A stretch of DNA of 64,000 nt from Fibrobacter sp. UWB5 (GTDB lineage: Bacteria > Fibrobacterota > Fibrobacteria > Fibrobacterales > Fibrobacteraceae): the NCBI RefSeq assembly GCF_002210295.1, contig NZ_MWQH01000002.1, positions 62,001 through 126,000 on the forward strand. The letters run 5' to 3'. Below, piece by piece: positions 50,464 through 59,484 of this stretch. A program made the position numbers and the translations under genes. Below the pieces are notes generated by a model. That model did not search any database, was not told the origin of the DNA, and saw nothing but the letters and a program-made list of their open reading frames with translations. Positions within the stretch are counted from its first letter, which is position 1; every line of letters begins with the position of its first letter.

Positions 50464-51236
50464 TAGAGCAACAGCAACTTGGAAAGCACAAAGCCGCCAA
50501 TCAAAATGCTTGTCATGCCGGCAACAACGGTAGCCTTGGTGTTCTTACCCACGCCTTCGGCACCGCTATGGGTAGTGAAACCGAAGAAGCATGCGTAGCT
50601 TGCAATAAAATAGCCGTAAAGGGTTGCCTTGATAAGGCCCACCACCAAGTCCCAGTTTTGGTAGAACATGCGCACACCGTAGAAGAATACGGCGAAGGAC
50701 ACGTCCTTGTAAATGTGGGCCACTTCGTAACCGCCGACGATACCGATAAAGATACTGATCACCGTAAGGGTCGGAAGCATGATGATGGTGGCGATCAAGC
50801 GCGGCGCAAGCAAGAACTTATAAGGGCTTAAGCCGAGAACCTTGTAGGCGTCAAGCTGTTCAGTCACAGCCATGGTACCAAGCTCGGAACACATGGACGC
50901 TCCAATTCGGCCAGCAAGCACCATGGCGGTCAAAATCGGGCAGAGTTCCACCATCACCGATTTACCCACGGCCATTCCCACAAACATCAGGGGAATAATG
51001 TCTGCAAACTGGTAGGCAAGCTGCCAGGCCATAATTGCGCCCGTGGCAAGCGATGCGGCCACCACCACGGGAATACTGGTAAGCCCCACGTGCTGCATCT
51101 GTTCCACGGTTGTGTGGAAGTTGCTAAACGCTCCGGGGACGTTCTTGAAAAGCTGCCAGACAAAGTGCAGGTAACTTAACACCGTATGCAGAAACTTCCG
51201 GATAAACTTACCCAGACTTTCTGCAATTCTGTTCAT
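50463..51236 (-). CDS. mlaE: MlaE-family ABC lipid-transport permease
   Basis: The MlaE family moves phospholipids between inner and outer membranes with MlaF (ATPase) and MlaD (MCE). The ~257-residue protein has an N-terminal amphipathic helix and five membrane spans. The family core includes GLTSIPVVVAASLATGAIMAWQ, ELCPILTAMVLAGRIGASMCSELGTM and VTEQLDAYKVLGLSPYKFL. A TTG at 51248 is an alternative start. No ATPase or MCE gene is adjacent. It follows the protease gene by ~18 nt. Confidence 0.87.
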   Translation of the reverse strand: MNRIAESLGKFIRKFLHTVLSYLHFVWQLFKNVPGAFSNFHTTVEQMQHVGLTSIPVVVAASLATGAIMAWQLAYQFADIIPLMFVGMAVGKSVMVELCPILTAMVLAGRIGASMCSELGTMAVTEQLDAYKVLGLSPYKFLLAPRLIATIIMLPTLTVISIFIGIVGGYEVAHIYKDVSFAVFFYGVRMFYQNWDLVVGLIKATLYGYFIASYACFFGFTTHSGAEGVGKNTKATVVAGMTSILIGGFVLSKLLLL

Positions 51237-51254
51237 GACGGTAATCAAGGATTC

Positions 51255-53030
51255 CTACTTCTTCTTGGATGCTTTCTTGGACGGAGCGCTGATGGCCTTC
51301 TTGTAAAGGTTCATGTCGCTCAAATACTTGATGGCTTCGTTCAACTGCTTGTCCTGTTTCAGGGAGAAGGCGGTGCTGACGGAGTCGTTGATGAACGCGG
51401 TCAGGAGCTCGCGCTTGATGCCGTCCTTGATGTACTGCTTGTTCTCGTCAAACTGGGCGTTGCGGTTGTTTTCAAGGGCCTTGCGCATGTCGGCGATGCG
51501 CTTGGCGAGAGCGGTGTCGCTCACGACCTTGGCGCTATCGCCCATGTAGTTCTGTTCGCGGATAATGCTCTTTTCGAGCTGGTCCACGCCTACCAGTGCG
51601 TTGCTCTTGATCTTGGTAAAGTTCGTGTCCTTCATGCAGAAGTCGCGGAACTGCGTAAACAGGCTGTCGGGGACTTCCCAGTTGGCGTCAATCTTCACGT
51701 TGTTCTTTTCGAGATCCGGACGGATCTTGACGGCAAACTTGAAGTACATGGCCATGCGTTCTTGAACCTGCACGACCCAGGGCATGGGGGAAAGTTCCAC
51801 TTCTACGTCAGGAGAAATGCCGCCGCTACCGAACATCATACGGCCGTTATGGGTGTAGAAGGTGTCGACCTTGGCAGTGTCTTTCTTGGTAGAATCGGCC
51901 TTGCCGTCGCCTTCGTCGGCGTATTCTTCTTCAAGGAGCTTCAGGCCCTTGATGCCGTTTTCGGGCTTGTTGATGCAGCGTCCGAAGGGCAGGTAGTAGA
52001 AGGCGGTTGTAAGCTTGAGGGCGTTACCCTGGTTGTCCAGCGGGAAAATTGTCTGCACAGAGCCCTTACCGAAGGAAGTCTTACCGATAATCAGGGCGCG
52101 GTCCCAGTCCTGAAGGGCGCCGGAAACAATTTCGGCGGCGCTGGCAGAACCCTGGTTCAAAAGAACGACCATCGGCACTTCAGGCTTCACGATTCCGTTT
52201 TTGCGGGCGTGGCTTTCGGTCTTCTGAGTGCGGCCACGGGTGCTCACAATCAAGTTGCCCTGCTTTAAGAACAATTCGCTGATTTCGATAGCCTGGTTCA
52301 GGAGACCACCCGGGTTGTAGCGCATGTCGAGAATGATCTTCTTCATGCCCCTCTTCTGCAGAATCTTGAGGGCGTTTTCGACGTCGCTCGTGGTCTTGTC
52401 GCTAAAGGTGGCGAGCTTGATGTAGCCGATATCCTTGGTGACCATGCCGTAGTAGGGCACGGCGTGTACAATGATTTCGGCTCGGGTAATGGTAAAGTCC
52501 ATTAGATCGGGCACGCCTTCGCGTTCAATGGAAACGGTCACGTCGGTGCCGATTTTACCGCGGAGCTTGTTCACGGCTTCGTCGAGGCTTAAGCCTTTGG
52601 TGTCCTTGCCGTCAATTCTACGGATGCGGTCGCCGGCACGAATGCCCAAGCGGAATGCCGGGGTGCCGGAAAGCGGTGAAATGACGGTCAAAATGTTGTC
52701 GCGGAGGCTAATGGTGATGCCCACGCCGCCGAACTTGCCTTCCATCGAAACCTTGAGGCTTTCGTAGTCCTTGGGCGAAAACACCGTGGTATGCGGGTCC
52801 AAGATGTTGCGGATGCCGTTCAATGCCGCGTCGGTGAGCTCGGTCGGGTTCACGTCTTCGACATATTTGCGGTTGACTTCGGAAAGCACCTTGTTCAGGC
52901 GCGAAACTTCGTTATAGAAATCGCCAGGAGGATCTTTCTTGTCGCTTGCTGCAAGCGGGCTTGTGGTGAGGCACAGAGCCGAAAGACCGGCTACAAAAAG
53001 GGTTCGAAAGTTCAGCATATTGAAATTCAT
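51255..53030 (-). CDS. C-terminal processing protease (S41 family)
   Basis: This periplasmic serine protease of the CtpA/Prc type has 591 residues. The order is a signal peptide (1-28), an N-terminal helical part, a PDZ domain (~95-190; FGGVGITISLRDN, GIRAGDRIRRIDG) and the catalytic domain. The Ser lies in LLNQGSASAAEI and the Lys in GKTSFGKGSVQ. YNPGGLL is the S41 signature. The C-terminal ~170 residues are helical and charged and end in a Lys-rich tail. Such enzymes trim periplasmic or cell-wall proteins. It heads the ctp-mlaE-dciA-gyrB run. Confidence 0.92.
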   Translation of the reverse strand: MNFNMLNFRTLFVAGLSALCLTTSPLAASDKKDPPGDFYNEVSRLNKVLSEVNRKYVEDVNPTELTDAALNGIRNILDPHTTVFSPKDYESLKVSMEGKFGGVGITISLRDNILTVISPLSGTPAFRLGIRAGDRIRRIDGKDTKGLSLDEAVNKLRGKIGTDVTVSIEREGVPDLMDFTITRAEIIVHAVPYYGMVTKDIGYIKLATFSDKTTSDVENALKILQKRGMKKIILDMRYNPGGLLNQAIEISELFLKQGNLIVSTRGRTQKTESHARKNGIVKPEVPMVVLLNQGSASAAEIVSGALQDWDRALIIGKTSFGKGSVQTIFPLDNQGNALKLTTAFYYLPFGRCINKPENGIKGLKLLEEEYADEGDGKADSTKKDTAKVDTFYTHNGRMMFGSGGISPDVEVELSPMPWVVQVQERMAMYFKFAVKIRPDLEKNNVKIDANWEVPDSLFTQFRDFCMKDTNFTKIKSNALVGVDQLEKSIIREQNYMGDSAKVVSDTALAKRIADMRKALENNRNAQFDENKQYIKDGIKRELLTAFINDSVSTAFSLKQDKQLNEAIKYLSDMNLYKKAISAPSKKASKKK

Positions 53031-53076
53031 GCTTTAAAAATACAATTTCATTTGTTTGTCGGGGTACAGAAAACGG

Positions 53077-53104
53077 AAAAAACCGGCCATTCGGCCGGTT
53101 TTTA
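53077..53104 (-). terminator. Terminator of the sigma factor gene
   Basis: On the minus strand AACCGGCC pairs with GGCCGGTT across gaat, followed by six T. Confidence 0.85.
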
Positions 53105-53134
53105 ATATAAGGAGAGAGAGAAAAAAGGTCAAAA

Positions 53135-53989
53135 TTAGGCGGCGTCGTTCAAAACGCGGGCAAGCTGTTCGTTCCTGAGCTTTTCGAGCGCGGAATCCTT
53201 GAGCTGGCGGGTGCGTTCCTTGGAAAGGCCGACCATCGGGGCGATTTCTTTCAAGTTCAGGTCGGAATCCATCTTGAAACCGAAATAGAGCTTGATGATT
53301 TCCTTTTCCTGGGCGGAAAGGCTGTTGTTCATCGCCTTGTTAAAGAGCTTGGAGCGGTTGTTCTTTTCGGCGAGTTCGTCGGTGCGGAATTCTTGTGCCG
53401 CAATGGTATCGCCGAGCGTCATGTCGCCATCTTCGCCAACGGGGGCGTCGAGAGAGGTAGACTTGTTGCCCATCATCAAGATCTTTTCGATGTCGTCGGC
53501 TTTGTACTTGCTGACGCCTTCGAGGCTCTTGGGGTCGAGCATGAGACCGCCGCCAACGACCTGGTGCATGGCGCCACCCTTCTTGGCGAAGCGACGGAGC
53601 ACGAGTTCCTTTTCGGCGCTGATGCGGACCAAACGACCGCGTTCTGCGATGGCGCGGGTGATGTTCTGGCGAACCCACCAAACGGCATAGCTGATGAACT
53701 TGATTTTCTGGGTGTGGTCAAAGCGGCGGGCGGCTTCAATGAGGCCCATGTTGCCTTCGTTGATGAGCTCGTTCACGTCGATGCCCTGACCCTTGTAAAG
53801 GTTTGCGATGTTCACGACGAAGCGGAGGTTGCTTTTGACGAGCAGGTCCATGGCTTCGCGGCTGCCTTCGCGGACTTTGGCGAGAACAACCTTTTCCTGT
53901 TCCTTGGTAAGCAGAGGATATTTAGAAATATCGTTCAGGTACTGGAAATAAACATCCCTGTCGTCACGAACGTGTGTATTCTTTGTCAT
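53135..53989 (-). CDS. Short RpoD/SigA-family RNA polymerase sigma factor
   Basis: The 284-residue protein has region 1.2 (YLNDISKYPLLTKEQE), region 2 (NLRFVVNIANLYKGQGIDVNELINEGNMGL in blocks) and 2.3-2.4 (FISYAVWWVRQNITRAI). A region 3 of unusual sequence follows, then region 4.2 (LNLKEIAPMVGLSKERTRQLKDSAL). It lacks region 1.1, as do Bacteroidetes primary sigma factors of ~287 residues. GAGG 5-6 nt before the ATG at 53989 favours this start over one 69 bp upstream. It could be the main sigma factor or a group 2 paralogue. Confidence 0.88.
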   Translation of the reverse strand: MTKNTHVRDDRDVYFQYLNDISKYPLLTKEQEKVVLAKVREGSREAMDLLVKSNLRFVVNIANLYKGQGIDVNELINEGNMGLIEAARRFDHTQKIKFISYAVWWVRQNITRAIAERGRLVRISAEKELVLRRFAKKGGAMHQVVGGGLMLDPKSLEGVSKYKADDIEKILMMGNKSTSLDAPVGEDGDMTLGDTIAAQEFRTDELAEKNNRSKLFNKAMNNSLSAQEKEIIKLYFGFKMDSDLNLKEIAPMVGLSKERTRQLKDSALEKLRNEQLARVLNDAA

Positions 53990-54163
53990 ATCAACCTCGT
54001 TGCTTGTTGTTTCGTTTACATTCGTAAATCTACCTCCATTTGCATTTTGAAGTGTCATAGATTACGCCTTTGTTCGCAAAAGTTATTTGTGAATTTCGTC
54101 AAAGAAAACGGCACTTTTGTCATGTTTTTGTCATAACGCCCTTTTTTTTGCCCAAATAAGGGC

Positions 54164-54171
54164 TATTTTTG
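54164..54171 (+). promoter_or_regulatory. Promoter element (TATTTTTG) of the LytS-type kinase
   Basis: The octamer fits TAnnTTTG. Transcription would start ~14 nt before the ATG, leaving room for the GAGG ribosome-binding site. Confidence 0.5.
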
Positions 54172-54189
54172 TGTCTGCAAGAGGAAAAA

Positions 54190-55404
54190 ATGACGACAAA
54201 GTACGCAAAATCCGCTTTTAGGGCTTTTTTACGCCGCAATTATGAACGTTTTGCGGAACTTCAAGAGGCTCAATTCGAAAAAGGAGAACGTGAACTGATT
54301 GAAATCATGGGCGATGAGAACGATGCCCAGTATCCGATTCCGACATTTGTACTGATGATTCTGATTTGGATGTTTATCTTGCTGTTCCCGTTAATATTGT
54401 TGCTGGATCCGACATATCCGTTGACGCAAGTGTCGCTTATTAATCTTTCCTGCTACTATTTGCCGCTTCTGGCAACGTTCTTGACCTTCTTGGTAAACCA
54501 GCGCTACCTTGTTCCAAAGTGCTTCTTTAGAAAACGTTATGCTTTGTTCTTTGCCGGCAACGCCGTGATTCTTTTTCTTTCGTTGCTAGGCCGCGAAGTG
54601 TTCTACTTCTTGATTCAGCGCAAGGCGGGCGAGGGAATTGTAGATTTCTTCAGCAACTATTGTTTTAGTGCGGGGACCGTGCGCGGGCATTTTTCCGTCT
54701 GGACTGTACTTGTGTTTCTGATTGCGCTTGCGCTCATCTGCTTTGTTTGCATTTTGATTTCAATGTTTTCGAGGTTGATTATCAGGGCATTTATCTTGCG
54801 TGAAAAGAAACGTTCGACTCTGGAATATGAACTCAAGTTCTTGAAGAACCAACTCTCGCCGCATTTCTTGTTCAATACCTTGAACAATATTACTAGCTTG
54901 ATTCGTATAGACCCTGGCCTTGCCGAAACAAGTATGACGAAACTTTCGCAGCTGATTCGTGTGATGCTTTACCAGACAGGCGACAAGTATATTTCGCTTA
55001 AAGAAGATGTGGGCATTTTGGAAAAGTATGCGGAACTTGAGAAATTGAGACATGACGATTCATTTGATTTCAAATTTGAATACGAACTTGAAAATCCCGA
55101 TTGTCAAGTGGAACCCTTGCTGATGATGCCCTTGATGGAAAATGCGATGAAACATTGCGTGAATCCGGATGGTAAAAGCTTTGCCCGTATCAAGATTGTG
55201 CAGAAAGGGGATGAACTTAGCTTTGTGGGCGAGAATAGTAACTTTCCACGCAAGGCGAAACCGAATGCAAGCGGCCTTGGTCTTTCGACCTTCAAGAAAC
55301 GCCTGGAACTCATGTATAGCGGGCGTTACCATTATGAAGGTCGCGTAGAAGGTGATGTGTATATAACTGAACTGAAGGTGAAACTGAAAAAGGATTCCGT
55401 GTAA
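54190..55404 (+). CDS. LytS-type sensor histidine kinase, orphan
   Basis: The 404-residue membrane kinase has four hydrophobic spans (~50-75, 80-103, 117-142, 170-198). The His_kinase domain carries the phospho-accepting His225 in QLSPHFLFNTLNNI and the N box PLMENAMKHC. A GLGLSTFKKRLELMY box completes the ATPase. LytS-type kinases normally pair with a LytTR response regulator. None is encoded beside it. GAGG 5 nt before the ATG at 54190 fixes the start. A terminator-like hairpin follows at 55504-55535. Confidence 0.88.
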   Translation: MTTKYAKSAFRAFLRRNYERFAELQEAQFEKGERELIEIMGDENDAQYPIPTFVLMILIWMFILLFPLILLLDPTYPLTQVSLINLSCYYLPLLATFLTFLVNQRYLVPKCFFRKRYALFFAGNAVILFLSLLGREVFYFLIQRKAGEGIVDFFSNYCFSAGTVRGHFSVWTVLVFLIALALICFVCILISMFSRLIIRAFILREKKRSTLEYELKFLKNQLSPHFLFNTLNNITSLIRIDPGLAETSMTKLSQLIRVMLYQTGDKYISLKEDVGILEKYAELEKLRHDDSFDFKFEYELENPDCQVEPLLMMPLMENAMKHCVNPDGKSFARIKIVQKGDELSFVGENSNFPRKAKPNASGLGLSTFKKRLELMYSGRYHYEGRVEGDVYITELKVKLKKDSV

Positions 55405-55503
55405 ACGCTGTATACACTTTTTTTGAAAAATTCCGAATGACGTCTTTACAATAAAAATTTGTTTATCTATAATTCGGTTCGGAGCAATTAAATAGTTTTT
55501 TAG

Positions 55504-55535
55504 ATACATCTGTTAGCCACAGGTGTATTTTTTTA
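55504..55535 (+). terminator. Terminator of the LytS-type kinase gene
   Basis: ATACATCTGT (55504-55513) pairs with ACAGGTGTAT (55519-55528) with one wobble, followed by a T run. Confidence 0.75.
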
Positions 55536-55578
55536 TCCTGTTTAATGCTTTGTTTTTATATGGCTTTTTATATCGCGG

Positions 55579-55594
55579 CCTAGCGAGTGCTAGG
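55579..55594 (+). promoter_or_regulatory. Leader hairpin upstream of the secreted trio
   Basis: CCTAGC (55579-55584) and GCTAGG (55589-55594) form a 6-bp stem with a GAGT loop, the same loop as in the helicase leader at 1-1678's gene. It lies 35 nt ahead of the ATG at 55629. Confidence 0.4.
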
Positions 55595-55628
55595 GAGCTT
55601 AACAAACATCTTTAAAAATGGAGGTCCT

Positions 55629-56885
55629 ATGATCAGTAGGATGTCAAGGTGTGCAGCCTTGATTGGGACCGTATTGTCTCTTTCAAGTTTTGCGCAAGTT
55701 TGTAATGATGTTTCGCTGTATAAAAATGGCGAAGCAGGTAAAATGGAAATGGCTGGCATGACGTTCCCGGAAGCACCGGAGTGGAGCGCCAATTGGGGTA
55801 AAATGAACTCGGGCGAAAAGGAGGCGCTTACCCCGCCTTATATTCGCTGGTCCGGCATGAAGAACAAGGCGGGAGATTGGACGGGATTGTTGTCGTTTGA
55901 CAAGTTGCCCTTGGCCGTCCAATCCGGGAACGTGGCGCTCAAAGTGCGCGCGACGCAGAAAAGCAAGTTCGGAATCTGGCTTGCGGGCGATTTCGGCAAT
56001 AGCGGCGTGAAATTCTTTGATCTCGATGCCAATAAGACTTATTCGCTGAAGATTGCTGTCGCTGAACTTCTCGGAAATTCCGCAAAGGCGGTCAAGCATG
56101 TAGGCGTTGGGCTTTTTGATGTTCCTGCGCATCAATACACGACCCTGTTTATTGACGATGTATCGGTAAGTTGCGCGGTGTCGAACGGCTCGGTTGCCGA
56201 AGTGTGGACTTATCCATACAGCGATTTGGACCCGAGGACCCCTCGCCGCGAAGGCAAATTCATCTCAACGCCAGCGCCGATGACGTCTGCTGCCTATTCC
56301 GAAGAAAAACGTCGTAAAATTGCAGATTCCACTAGCGCTGATTTTGTTTTGAGTGAATTAGAACATTATCAGATTCAAAAATTTTGTGGCCGGACCGATT
56401 TGACTCCGCAAAAATCTCGCGATGGCTGGTTCAACAACATGTACTTTATCGATCGGAATCGCTTGCGTGATAGCGTGATTGCGAATCCGAAGGGGTTGTT
56501 TTACGAGGCAAACGAGGCTGCCGCTGGTACGGATAATCTCGAAATGCCCTTGCTGATAGGCAATGTGGATTACGCTTACCGCGCCTGTAACGATAGCGTT
56601 TGTAAGGCTGGGCGGTTACAAAATGCAAGAATTCTGCAGGCGGGGGTCCCGTCGGCAACTGTGAGGGGATCTCGACTCAAGATTTTCTATGATCCCTATT
56701 TTGTTTGCACGAATAGAAGTGTGCTTCCGAAGGTGGAAATTTATACGAAAAACAAGTGGCAGTCGCTAGAACCAAAGTCCGAAATGCTGCTAGAGTTTGA
56801 ATCGGCGGGCGAGCAGTCCGTAAAAGTAAGGCTCTCTGAAGGCGGTGTAACCATTAACCAGACGTTATTCGTGGAGGTGAAATAA
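55629..56885 (+). CDS. Secreted protein with carbohydrate-binding-like N-domain
   Basis: The 418-residue protein has a signal peptide (~1-24). A beta-sandwich-like domain follows (~25-195: NVALKVRATQKSKFGIWLAG, TYSLKIAVAELLG and LFIDDVSVSC). Such jelly rolls often bind carbohydrates, but no family is confirmed. The second half has several Cys residues and a C-terminal Ig-like strand set (EQSVKVRLSEGGVTINQTLFVEV). GGAGG 4 nt before the ATG at 55629 favours this start over one 42 bp upstream. Its stop overlaps the next ATG by 1 nt. Confidence 0.68.
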   Translation: MISRMSRCAALIGTVLSLSSFAQVCNDVSLYKNGEAGKMEMAGMTFPEAPEWSANWGKMNSGEKEALTPPYIRWSGMKNKAGDWTGLLSFDKLPLAVQSGNVALKVRATQKSKFGIWLAGDFGNSGVKFFDLDANKTYSLKIAVAELLGNSAKAVKHVGVGLFDVPAHQYTTLFIDDVSVSCAVSNGSVAEVWTYPYSDLDPRTPRREGKFISTPAPMTSAAYSEEKRRKIADSTSADFVLSELEHYQIQKFCGRTDLTPQKSRDGWFNNMYFIDRNRLRDSVIANPKGLFYEANEAAAGTDNLEMPLLIGNVDYAYRACNDSVCKAGRLQNARILQAGVPSATVRGSRLKIFYDPYFVCTNRSVLPKVEIYTKNKWQSLEPKSEMLLEFESAGEQSVKVRLSEGGVTINQTLFVEVK

Positions 56886-59407
56886 TGAGATTCGTATTAT
56901 TTGTTTTGGCATTGTTGCTTGGTTTTTCAGTTTCTACGGCAAGGGAACATATTGATTTGGTCTTTAGTGGAAATTACGGATTGGATTCAATGTGTGTGGC
57001 AAAATATGATATTAAAAATTCAAGAAATAGCGGATTTACGTTGACAGGTCTTCCTTGTTCTGCGCTTCCGATGTATGATAAGGTGAGAATAAGGGTCCTT
57101 AATCCGCGGAAAGACGACTCGAAAAAAATGCACTTTAGCCTGGTTCGCCCGTTCCTGATGATTGATGGCATTTACCTCAGTACAAATGGAATGCGGACTT
57201 TAAGCGAAATGCAGGACGAAGTTGAACGTTTTGGCATTGTTGACCCGCTTGTAGAATTGGGCTACACGCCCGTTCTTGTGCAATTCCCGCAAACTGTGAG
57301 ACGGTCTCTGTTGGAAAATTCTCAAAGTTTTGCGAAAATGCTTCATTTGATTAATTCGGAATACTGGTTTGGATTTGATAACAAACTGCAAGATGGTTTT
57401 GTTGTGCTTGGGGTAAGTCAAGGCGGTATCTTGGGCCGTTATGGTTCGTACTTGTACGATATCGCACGGAATAAGATGACGGACGCCCCGATTCGGCTGT
57501 ATTCGTCTTTGGATTCGCCGCACCAAGGAGCCATTTTGCCGCTTGCGCTTTTTTATACGATTGATTTTTGGGCTCTAGATGGTGGTTCCGGGGGAGCTGA
57601 GGCTTTCAGGGATTTGATTAATGGCCCTGGTGCTAGCGGGTTGTTGCTGTATGAGAGAATGTGCAAGAATAAAGATTGTTCCGATTATTCATACGAGGTG
57701 AATGCATCGCCTAACCGATTCCTTTTTGGGGAGTACCGTAAGGCGGCGGAATATAAGGGCTTTCCTTCTGTACTTATTGCGCAAGGCCAGCTGAAAGGGG
57801 CTATTCCGGCGCATTCTGACACATTCTTTGTTTTGAACAGGCATGCAAAAAAATACGGGTCTCCGTTCGGTCGTGCTGAAAGTAGGCTTTATTCTTATCT
57901 CGATGGCAAAACCCCAATTGCCCAAAATAGAAAATATCAGTATCTAGATGGGGTTAAAGAAAAAACGCGTTCGGCGCAGGCTTTCTATGATTTTATTCAA
58001 GGAAGTACTTATCCGTTTTCGGAAACAATGTATGAAAGCTTACGCCAAGGCATGCTTGATGCAATGGCGGATGATATGAAAGTTCTTTATGTTGTTCCTT
58101 TTTCAACTGGTTGGGATGAAGACGTATTGATTCAAAAGAATAGCACCTTTATTCCGACCACAAGTGCGATGGATTTGAAATGTAGTGGGATAAGTTCCAT
58201 TACGGAACCTTGTGCGTTTTACCAAAATTACTCCGATTTCCCGTTTACAAATCCTGGCGCAAAAAGTTCCGCCAATGCGGTTTATGCGGTGGATGCGACG
58301 CACCCGCGTTATAAGGAACCGATTAGCGGGAGACATATTGAATTACCTTCAAGCAAGAAATTGAAGGCGGATTCTGCCATTATTAGCGGATTGCAGGTCG
58401 ATATGTGGCGAGTCCTTTGTGAGTTGGCTAATTACGACTACGATTATGTAAGCAAGGAATTCCGCAATGAAAACCTGGCTTGGTATTTTAAGCCGGGGAC
58501 CAATTGTATGGACCAAACGAAAATGCCTGAATTCTTGAGGAAGGGCGGCTATGTACAGAAGAAGTATTTCGCTTATGGTCGCTACGATTATAATGCGGAG
58601 GCGACGGAAAGTGACAAGAGCGTGATTTTCGATGTGCCGGCTGGATGGCATAAGGTTGCTGTATTTGACAATGGCGAAGACCTTCCGGAAGGCGCTTCTG
58701 TCGGTTTTGACATTACGGTTAACAATACGAAAGGCTCTTGGATGAAAGCGGAACTTTTGTTGCTGAAATCTAAGTCGGGAATAGGCCAGTTGCAGTTGCA
58801 AGAGGTGGCTGTTCCGGTAGATGGCAAAAAGCATCGTGTTCACTGGAAACTCCCTGCGAATGAGGGTTCGCTTAAGAAATATCATTGGATTCGTTTGGTG
58901 TTGAATTCCGATGGGGGGAATGTGACTGTTGCGAATCCGGCACTTACGATGACTGTTGAAGATACCGGTAAGGACTATGAAAGTGCTATTGCTGAATTAT
59001 ATCCGGAAGCGTACAAATTTGCCTCATGGACGCCGTCTGCATCGGTGGAGACTTATCTTGAAGGGGCCAATATGGGGGCTGAACTGGATTTTAAGAAAAT
59101 AGGTAGCGAAGCTTATTTGGATCTTAAAGGCGAAAAGAGCTTTGAATCCTATAAGAAACTCCAGATTTATTATTGGCCGGGGTCTTGCCAAGGGACAGGC
59201 GTGTATTTTGATTCGTACTTATCAGGAATGCAGTATTTGAGAGATTCTGCTACAATAGAGGGGGACTTTATTGTAAAAGAAATTTCTCTTTCAGATGTCA
59301 TAGATACGAAAATTACGCATAATTACAAAAAAATCGCGTCTAGGCTGGTCTTTAGGAGCGGCAAGACGGATGAGGTTTGTCTTGTGTACAGAATCTTGGC
59401 AAAATAA
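56885..59407 (+). CDS. Secreted alpha/beta-hydrolase, lipase/esterase-like
   Basis: The 840-residue exported protein has a signal peptide (1-19). The N-terminal ~330 residues look like an alpha/beta-hydrolase: a nucleophile elbow GVSQGG (Ser178) preceded by a strand (DGFVVL), followed by RLYSSLDSPHQGA. That last motif resembles the TPH/SPHxG motif of lipases and PGAP1-like enzymes. Catalytic Asp and His cannot be assigned by eye. The C-terminal ~270 residues form beta-rich modules with Trp/Tyr-rich ends. The substrate is unknown; an ester in plant cell wall or lipid is possible. It is coupled to the preceding gene. Confidence 0.68.
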   Translation: MRFVLFVLALLLGFSVSTAREHIDLVFSGNYGLDSMCVAKYDIKNSRNSGFTLTGLPCSALPMYDKVRIRVLNPRKDDSKKMHFSLVRPFLMIDGIYLSTNGMRTLSEMQDEVERFGIVDPLVELGYTPVLVQFPQTVRRSLLENSQSFAKMLHLINSEYWFGFDNKLQDGFVVLGVSQGGILGRYGSYLYDIARNKMTDAPIRLYSSLDSPHQGAILPLALFYTIDFWALDGGSGGAEAFRDLINGPGASGLLLYERMCKNKDCSDYSYEVNASPNRFLFGEYRKAAEYKGFPSVLIAQGQLKGAIPAHSDTFFVLNRHAKKYGSPFGRAESRLYSYLDGKTPIAQNRKYQYLDGVKEKTRSAQAFYDFIQGSTYPFSETMYESLRQGMLDAMADDMKVLYVVPFSTGWDEDVLIQKNSTFIPTTSAMDLKCSGISSITEPCAFYQNYSDFPFTNPGAKSSANAVYAVDATHPRYKEPISGRHIELPSSKKLKADSAIISGLQVDMWRVLCELANYDYDYVSKEFRNENLAWYFKPGTNCMDQTKMPEFLRKGGYVQKKYFAYGRYDYNAEATESDKSVIFDVPAGWHKVAVFDNGEDLPEGASVGFDITVNNTKGSWMKAELLLLKSKSGIGQLQLQEVAVPVDGKKHRVHWKLPANEGSLKKYHWIRLVLNSDGGNVTVANPALTMTVEDTGKDYESAIAELYPEAYKFASWTPSASVETYLEGANMGAELDFKKIGSEAYLDLKGEKSFESYKKLQIYYWPGSCQGTGVYFDSYLSGMQYLRDSATIEGDFIVKEISLSDVIDTKITHNYKKIASRLVFRSGKTDEVCLVYRILAK

Positions 59408-59484
59408 GGTCTTTTTTTAAAACGTTAATCTTATTTTTCTTTGCGGCATGGTGGTTGTCGTGCCGCATTTTTAGGAGCAATGAT

